A DNA stretch of 64,000 nt from Serratia proteamaculans_D (GTDB lineage: Bacteria; Pseudomonadota; Gammaproteobacteria; Enterobacterales; Enterobacteriaceae), in NCBI RefSeq assembly GCF_049959315.1, contig NZ_CP188201.1. One strand, written 5' to 3'. Each line of letters starts with the position of its first letter. Position 1 is the stretch's first letter. The notes below the pieces were generated by a model. The model had not been told where the DNA came from. It ran no database searches and saw only the letters and a program-made list of their open reading frames with translations. Positions 60,414 to 64,000 of the stretch are shown here, piece by piece. The translations under genes and the position numbers were made by a program.

Positions 60414-60577
60414 AGGTGTTCCTTCAGCTATTGACCGGCCGGGGTGGCCGAAAATTGTGACCTTGCACAAGGTGTTGTGCTTATCACCGTAGCCTGATTC
60501 TAGTGCTCACTTTGGAATAAGGAAAGGCAGTCGCCTGTGGGGCAGAAGGGTAAAAAGGTAAGCATTTATAACAAACG

Positions 60578-60601
60578 GCCCCCTGCCGCGTGGCAAGGGG
60601 C
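60578..60601 (-). terminator. Candidate terminator of galTKM
   Basis: Stem GCCCCCTGCC / GGCAAGGGGC (one mismatch) directly after the galM stop on the minus strand, followed by T-rich GTTTGTTATAAAT. Modest support. Confidence 0.55.
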
Positions 60602-60609
60602 GTAGCGGG

Positions 60610-61653
60610 TCAAATAGGATAAAACTGATAATGGGTGGCACTGAGATATTGCTGCCCTGGCTGCAACCAACAGCTGGGTTGCGGCCACTCCGGATGGTTT
60701 GGGCTGTCTGGCAAAAACTCGCTTTCCAGCGCCACACCGGCGTAATTGGCATAGCTGCCGCCATCACGTGCCGGAGTACCGCCCAGATAATTGCCGCTGT
60801 AGAGCTGCAACGCCGGTGCGCTGGTGAACACGCTCATTTGCACCTGGCCATCGGCCGACCACAGGTGGGCTGCCGGGCAATCGAGTGCGCCACAGGTACG
60901 GTGCAGCAGATAGGCGTGGTCGTAGCCTTTTACCCGTTGCTGGTCGCGGTCGCTCAAAAAATCCTGCAGCAGGGTTTTCGGGCGACGGAAGTCCATGCCA
61001 CTGCCTTCCACCGGGGTAAGGGAGGCGCTGGGGATACCCTCGCTGTCGACCGGCAGATAACGGTCGGCAAACAGTTGCAGCCGCTGGTGACGGGCATCGG
61101 TGCCGGCACCGTCCAGGTTGAAGTAGGCGTGATTGGTCAGGTTGACCGGACAGGCGCTGTCGGTCCGTGCCTGATAGCTGATTTCCAGGCGACTATCGGT
61201 GGTGAGCCGATAGTTGACCTGCACGTCGAGGTTACCGGGAAAACCCTGGTCGCCGTCTGGCGAATGCAGCGCGTAGCTCACCTGCTGTTCATCTTGCTGA
61301 ACAATCCGCCAGCGACGGCTGTTGAAGCCTTCCGGCCCGCCATGTAACTGGTGTTCCCCCTGATTGGCCGCCAGCGGATGCGGCTTGCCGTCAATCAACA
61401 GGCTGGCGTTAGCGATGCGGTTGGCATAGCGGCCGACGGTAGCCCCCAGGTAGGCGGCCTGCTGCAGGTAGTCCGCCGGTGTTTGGCAACCCAGCAGCAG
61501 CTCACGCGTTTTGCCTGATTTCAGCGGTAACACGGCGGAAAGCCAGGTAGCGCCCCAATCCATCAGCGTAACCGTCATCCCACCGGCGTTTTTTAACCGG
61601 GTTAACTGGTAGGGCTGGCCATCCGGAGCCAGCGTCTGGCTGTCGCTTAGCAT
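60610..61653 (-). CDS. galM: Aldose 1-epimerase (mutarotase)
   Basis: A 347-residue enzyme (E. coli 346). Catalytic-region motifs are visible: NRIANASLLIDGKPHPLAAN with the substrate Arg, VNLTNHAYFNLDGAG with the catalytic His near residue 178, and the C-terminal Glu in GVALESEFLPDSPNHPEW. It interconverts alpha and beta galactose. Its start overlaps galK by 7 nt. Confidence 0.95.
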   Translation of the reverse strand: MLSDSQTLAPDGQPYQLTRLKNAGGMTVTLMDWGATWLSAVLPLKSGKTRELLLGCQTPADYLQQAAYLGATVGRYANRIANASLLIDGKPHPLAANQGEHQLHGGPEGFNSRRWRIVQQDEQQVSYALHSPDGDQGFPGNLDVQVNYRLTTDSRLEISYQARTDSACPVNLTNHAYFNLDGAGTDARHQRLQLFADRYLPVDSEGIPSASLTPVEGSGMDFRRPKTLLQDFLSDRDQQRVKGYDHAYLLHRTCGALDCPAAHLWSADGQVQMSVFTSAPALQLYSGNYLGGTPARDGGSYANYAGVALESEFLPDSPNHPEWPQPSCWLQPGQQYLSATHYQFYPI

Positions 61654-62798
61654 GTACCGGCCCCCTCTGACGCTTTGCAGACGTAAAAGGTTTCTTTCAG
61701 CCCGTTGGTCTGCAACGGATATTCACGTGCCACGGCTTCTCGGACCGGCTCCACCAGCGCCAGCGGCATCAAGGCCACGATACAGCCACCAAAGCCGCCG
61801 CCGGTCATGCGCACACCGCCACGATCGCCGATAACCGCTTTAACGATCTCCACCAGCCGATCAATCGGCGGTACGGTAATTTCAAAATCATCACGCATTG
61901 AGGCATGTGACTCTGCCATCAATTTGCCCATCAATTTCATATCACCGGCTGCCAATGCATCGGCTGCGGCCAGCGTGCGATCGTTTTCGCTGATCACGTG
62001 GCGTGCTCGTTTGGCGACGATCGGATCCAGTTCATGCTGGATCGGGAAAAACAGATCCGGGCTGACGTCGCGCAGCGCCTTGACCCCGAAGAAGCGTGCG
62101 GCCTCTTCACACTGCTCGCGACGAGTATTGTATTCGCTGTCCACCAACCCGCGCTTCACATTGGAATTGATGATCACCACGGCAATATCTTCCGGCACCG
62201 ATACCGCACGGGTCTCCAGTGAACGGCAATCGATCAGCAACGCATGGTCTTTCTCGCCGAGTGCGGAAATCAACTGATCCATAATCCCGCAGTTACAGCC
62301 GACGAACTGGTTCTCCGCTTCCTGACCATTGAGCGCCAGTGCTACGCCATCGAGAGGCAGGGCATACAGCGCCTGCATGGCCTGGCCAACGGCAACTTCC
62401 AGCGAGGCGGAAGAACTGAGGCCGGCGCCTTGCGGCACATTACCGGAAATCACCAGGTCTGCGCCGCCAAAATCGGCGTTACGCTGCTGAAGGTGTTTGA
62501 TCACTCCGCGAACATAATCCGACCAACGTTGATCAGGGTGGCTGACGATCGGGCTGTCGAGCGAGAATTGATCTTGCTGGCCTTCATAATCGGCGGCGAT
62601 CACCCGGATCTGGCGATCGTCGCGTTTGGCGCAGGCGATCACCGTCTGATAGTCAATGGCGCACGGCAGAACAAAACCGTCGTTATAGTCGGTGTGTTCG
62701 CCGATCAAATTCACCCGGCCAGGGGCCTGAATAGTCAGCGTGGGCGCGTAGCCAAAACGTTCGGTAAACAGGGCGTGGGTAAGGTTCTTCAAACTCAT
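61647..62798 (-). CDS. galK: Galactokinase
   Basis: A 383-residue GHMP kinase (E. coli 382). Signature PGRVNLIGEHTDYNDGFVLP near residue 26, GHMP ATP motif VPQGAGLSSSASLEVAVG near 120, and VRMTGGGFGGCIVAL near 340. It phosphorylates galactose. The start overlaps galT by 4 nt. Confidence 0.97.
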   Translation of the reverse strand: MSLKNLTHALFTERFGYAPTLTIQAPGRVNLIGEHTDYNDGFVLPCAIDYQTVIACAKRDDRQIRVIAADYEGQQDQFSLDSPIVSHPDQRWSDYVRGVIKHLQQRNADFGGADLVISGNVPQGAGLSSSASLEVAVGQAMQALYALPLDGVALALNGQEAENQFVGCNCGIMDQLISALGEKDHALLIDCRSLETRAVSVPEDIAVVIINSNVKRGLVDSEYNTRREQCEEAARFFGVKALRDVSPDLFFPIQHELDPIVAKRARHVISENDRTLAAADALAAGDMKLMGKLMAESHASMRDDFEITVPPIDRLVEIVKAVIGDRGGVRMTGGGFGGCIVALMPLALVEPVREAVAREYPLQTNGLKETFYVCKASEGAGTC

Positions 62799-63847
62799 TT
62801 TTTGGCTCCGGCTTCACGGTAATGAATATCGCTAACGGCACGCAGACGTTCTGCGGCCTGTTCTGCAGTCAGATCACGCTGGGTTTCCGCCAGCAACTCA
62901 TAACCCACCATAAATTTACGCACCGTGGCGGAACGCAGCAGTGGCGGATAGAAATGGGCATGCAACTGCCAGTGGCGGTTATCCGCATCATTGAATGGCG
63001 CGCCGTGCCAGCCCATCGAGTAGGGGAAGGAACATTGGAAAAGGTTGTCGTAACGGCTGGTGAGCTTTTTCAATGCCAGCGCCAAATCACTGCTCTGTGC
63101 GGCATCAAGATCGGTAATGCGCTGCACTGCGTTTTTCGGCAGTAACAGCGTCTCAAACGGCCAGGCGGCCCAATAGGGCACGACCGCCAGCCAGTGCTCG
63201 GTTTCCACCACCGTACGGCTGCCGTCAGCCTGTTCGCGCTGCACGTAGTCCAGCAGCATTGAGGATTGGTGCTGCTGGAAATACTCGCGCTGCAGGCGAT
63301 CCTCATGCTCAGCTTCATTCGGCAGGAAGCTGTTGGCCCAGACCTGACCATGCGGATGCGGATTGGAGCAGCCCATCGCCGCGCCTTTATTTTCAAATAC
63401 CTGCACCCACGGATAGCTGCGTCCCAGATCGGCAGTCTGTTCCTGCCAGGCGGCGATCACGCTTTCCAGGGCCGGCAGCGTTAACTCCGGCAGGGTTTTG
63501 CTGTGATCGGGGGAGAAGCAGATCACCCGGCTGGTGCCGCGTGCGCTCTGGCTGCGCATTAACGGATCCTGACTCTCCGGCGCCAGCGGGGTGTCCGTCA
63601 TCAGCGCGGCAAAGTCATTGGTGAACACATAGGTGTTTTGATAATCCGGGTTTTTATCACCGGTGACGCGGGTATTCCCTGGGCAGAGGAAGCAGTCCGG
63701 ATCGTGCTGCGGCAGTGTTTCAAGCTGTGCGGCTTCCTGCTGGCCCTGCCAGGGACGTTTGGCGCGGTGCGGTGATACCAATACCCATTGGCCTGTCAGC
63801 GGGTTGTAGCGGCGATGGGGATGATCGATGGGATTAAAATCCGTCAT
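62795..63847 (-). CDS. galT: Galactose-1-phosphate uridylyltransferase
   Basis: A 350-residue enzyme (E. coli 348). Zn-binding Cys pair near residue 52 (DCFLCPGN), active-site motif SNPHPHGQVWANSFLP near residue 160, and YSMGWHGAPFND near 275. ATG 63847 follows AAGGAAC and gives the known start MTDFNPIDHPHRRYNPLTGQ; the frame opens at 63895 but crosses an operator. It is the first gene of the operon here: no galE lies between the promoter and galT. Confidence 0.96.
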   Translation of the reverse strand: MTDFNPIDHPHRRYNPLTGQWVLVSPHRAKRPWQGQQEAAQLETLPQHDPDCFLCPGNTRVTGDKNPDYQNTYVFTNDFAALMTDTPLAPESQDPLMRSQSARGTSRVICFSPDHSKTLPELTLPALESVIAAWQEQTADLGRSYPWVQVFENKGAAMGCSNPHPHGQVWANSFLPNEAEHEDRLQREYFQQHQSSMLLDYVQREQADGSRTVVETEHWLAVVPYWAAWPFETLLLPKNAVQRITDLDAAQSSDLALALKKLTSRYDNLFQCSFPYSMGWHGAPFNDADNRHWQLHAHFYPPLLRSATVRKFMVGYELLAETQRDLTAEQAAERLRAVSDIHYREAGAKK

Positions 63848-63879
63848 GACGGTTCCTTTTTCTTGGTCGATACGGCTGC

Positions 63880-63895
63880 GTGTAATCGCTTTCAC
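63880..63895. promoter_or_regulatory. GalR/GalS operator (promoter-proximal to galT)
   Basis: GTGTAATCGCTTTCAC fits every fixed position of the GalR/GalS consensus GTGNAANCGNTTNCAC. It lies 33 nt before the galT ATG, downstream of the candidate promoter. Confidence 0.85.
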
Positions 63896-63943
63896 CTGCC
63901 GCTAACGCACCTTTGACTCATATAAATGGATAACTATGGCCAA

Positions 63944-63954
63944 AAATATAGCAT
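63944..63954 (-). promoter_or_regulatory. Candidate gal promoter -10 region
   Basis: On the minus strand ATGCTATATTT contains overlapping -10 elements like the TATGCTA/TATGGTT pair of the E. coli gal promoters. A CRP-like half-site TAGATCAC lies about 20-25 nt upstream (near 63973-63980). Confidence 0.55.
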
Positions 63955-63989
63955 GCCCTGTGGAGCAAAAAGGTGATCTAGAGCGAAAA

Positions 63990-64000
63990 ATGGAATCGTT
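63990..64000. promoter_or_regulatory. Second GalR/GalS operator, cut by window end
   Basis: The last bases, read on the minus strand, are AACGATTCCAT, which matches the E. coli external gal operator core (AACGATTCCA) and fits 9 of the 10 consensus positions that are visible where fixed or free. Its centre would be about 110 bp from the proximal operator, close to the 114-bp loop spacing of E. coli. Confidence 0.55.

Overview
The window reads as chromosomal DNA of an enterobacterium of the Yersiniaceae, most likely a Serratia species. Protein sequences and gene order follow the Escherichia coli kdp-phr-pxp-nei-gltA-sdh-suc-cyd-tol-pal-nadA-pnuC-zitB-aroG-gpmA-gal segment closely. Base composition is moderately GC-rich, and several lineage-specific insertions break the backbone. 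The genus is inferred from protein similarity to remembered relatives; no search was run.

Layout. 1-7119 (minus): kdpFABC plus kdpD, cut by the left edge; this is the high-affinity K+ uptake P-type ATPase and its sensor kinase. 7566-11318 (plus): ybfA, a DUF523-DUF1722 (YbgA-like) gene, DNA photolyase phrB and a secreted class II cyclic-nucleotide phosphodiesterase. 11336-17845 (plus): ybgI, then a 5-oxoproline island (pxpB, pxpC, pxpA, a DUF969/DUF979 membrane pair, pcp) and nei. 17905-29637: divergent gltA and sdhCDAB-sucABCD, a large part of the TCA cycle.

29638-40783 is the accessory core. A 313-bp fimS-like invertible DNA element (14-bp perfect terminal inverted repeats) sits in front of a nine-gene MR/P-type chaperone-usher fimbrial operon. 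In this sequence the good internal promoter points away from the fimbrial genes, so the phase-OFF form seems to be captured. The operon ends in an unusual tail of three overlapping or closely packed genes: a LuxR-type regulator, a small lipoprotein and a coiled-coil FKBP-like protein.

40784-49726 (plus): cydABX-ybgE (cytochrome bd oxidase) and ybgC-tolQRAB-pal-cpoB (Tol-Pal envelope system). 49905-50916 is a tRNA cluster (Lys, Val, Lys, Lys, Lys) interspersed with three copies of a repeat that looks like a tRNA-Lys T-arm split by a 61-66-nt block of small hairpins. The hairpin stems differ in sequence between copies but keep the fold. 51168-52976: nadA-pnuC (NAD synthesis and nicotinamide riboside uptake) behind a NadR-like box.

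53014-57778 (minus): zitB (Zn2+ efflux) and a BvgA/BvgS-type two-component pair with two periplasmic Venus-flytrap domains. 57984-63847: aroG, gpmA (Fur-type box upstream), psiF and galTKM. galE is not next to galT, yet a galTKM leader with two GalR/GalS-type operators about 110 bp apart is retained.

Most backbone genes are central metabolism and envelope housekeeping. The most interesting signals are the fimbrial switch and its operon tail, the split-T-arm repeats in the tRNA cluster, the complete oxoproline salvage island, and the gal control region without galE.
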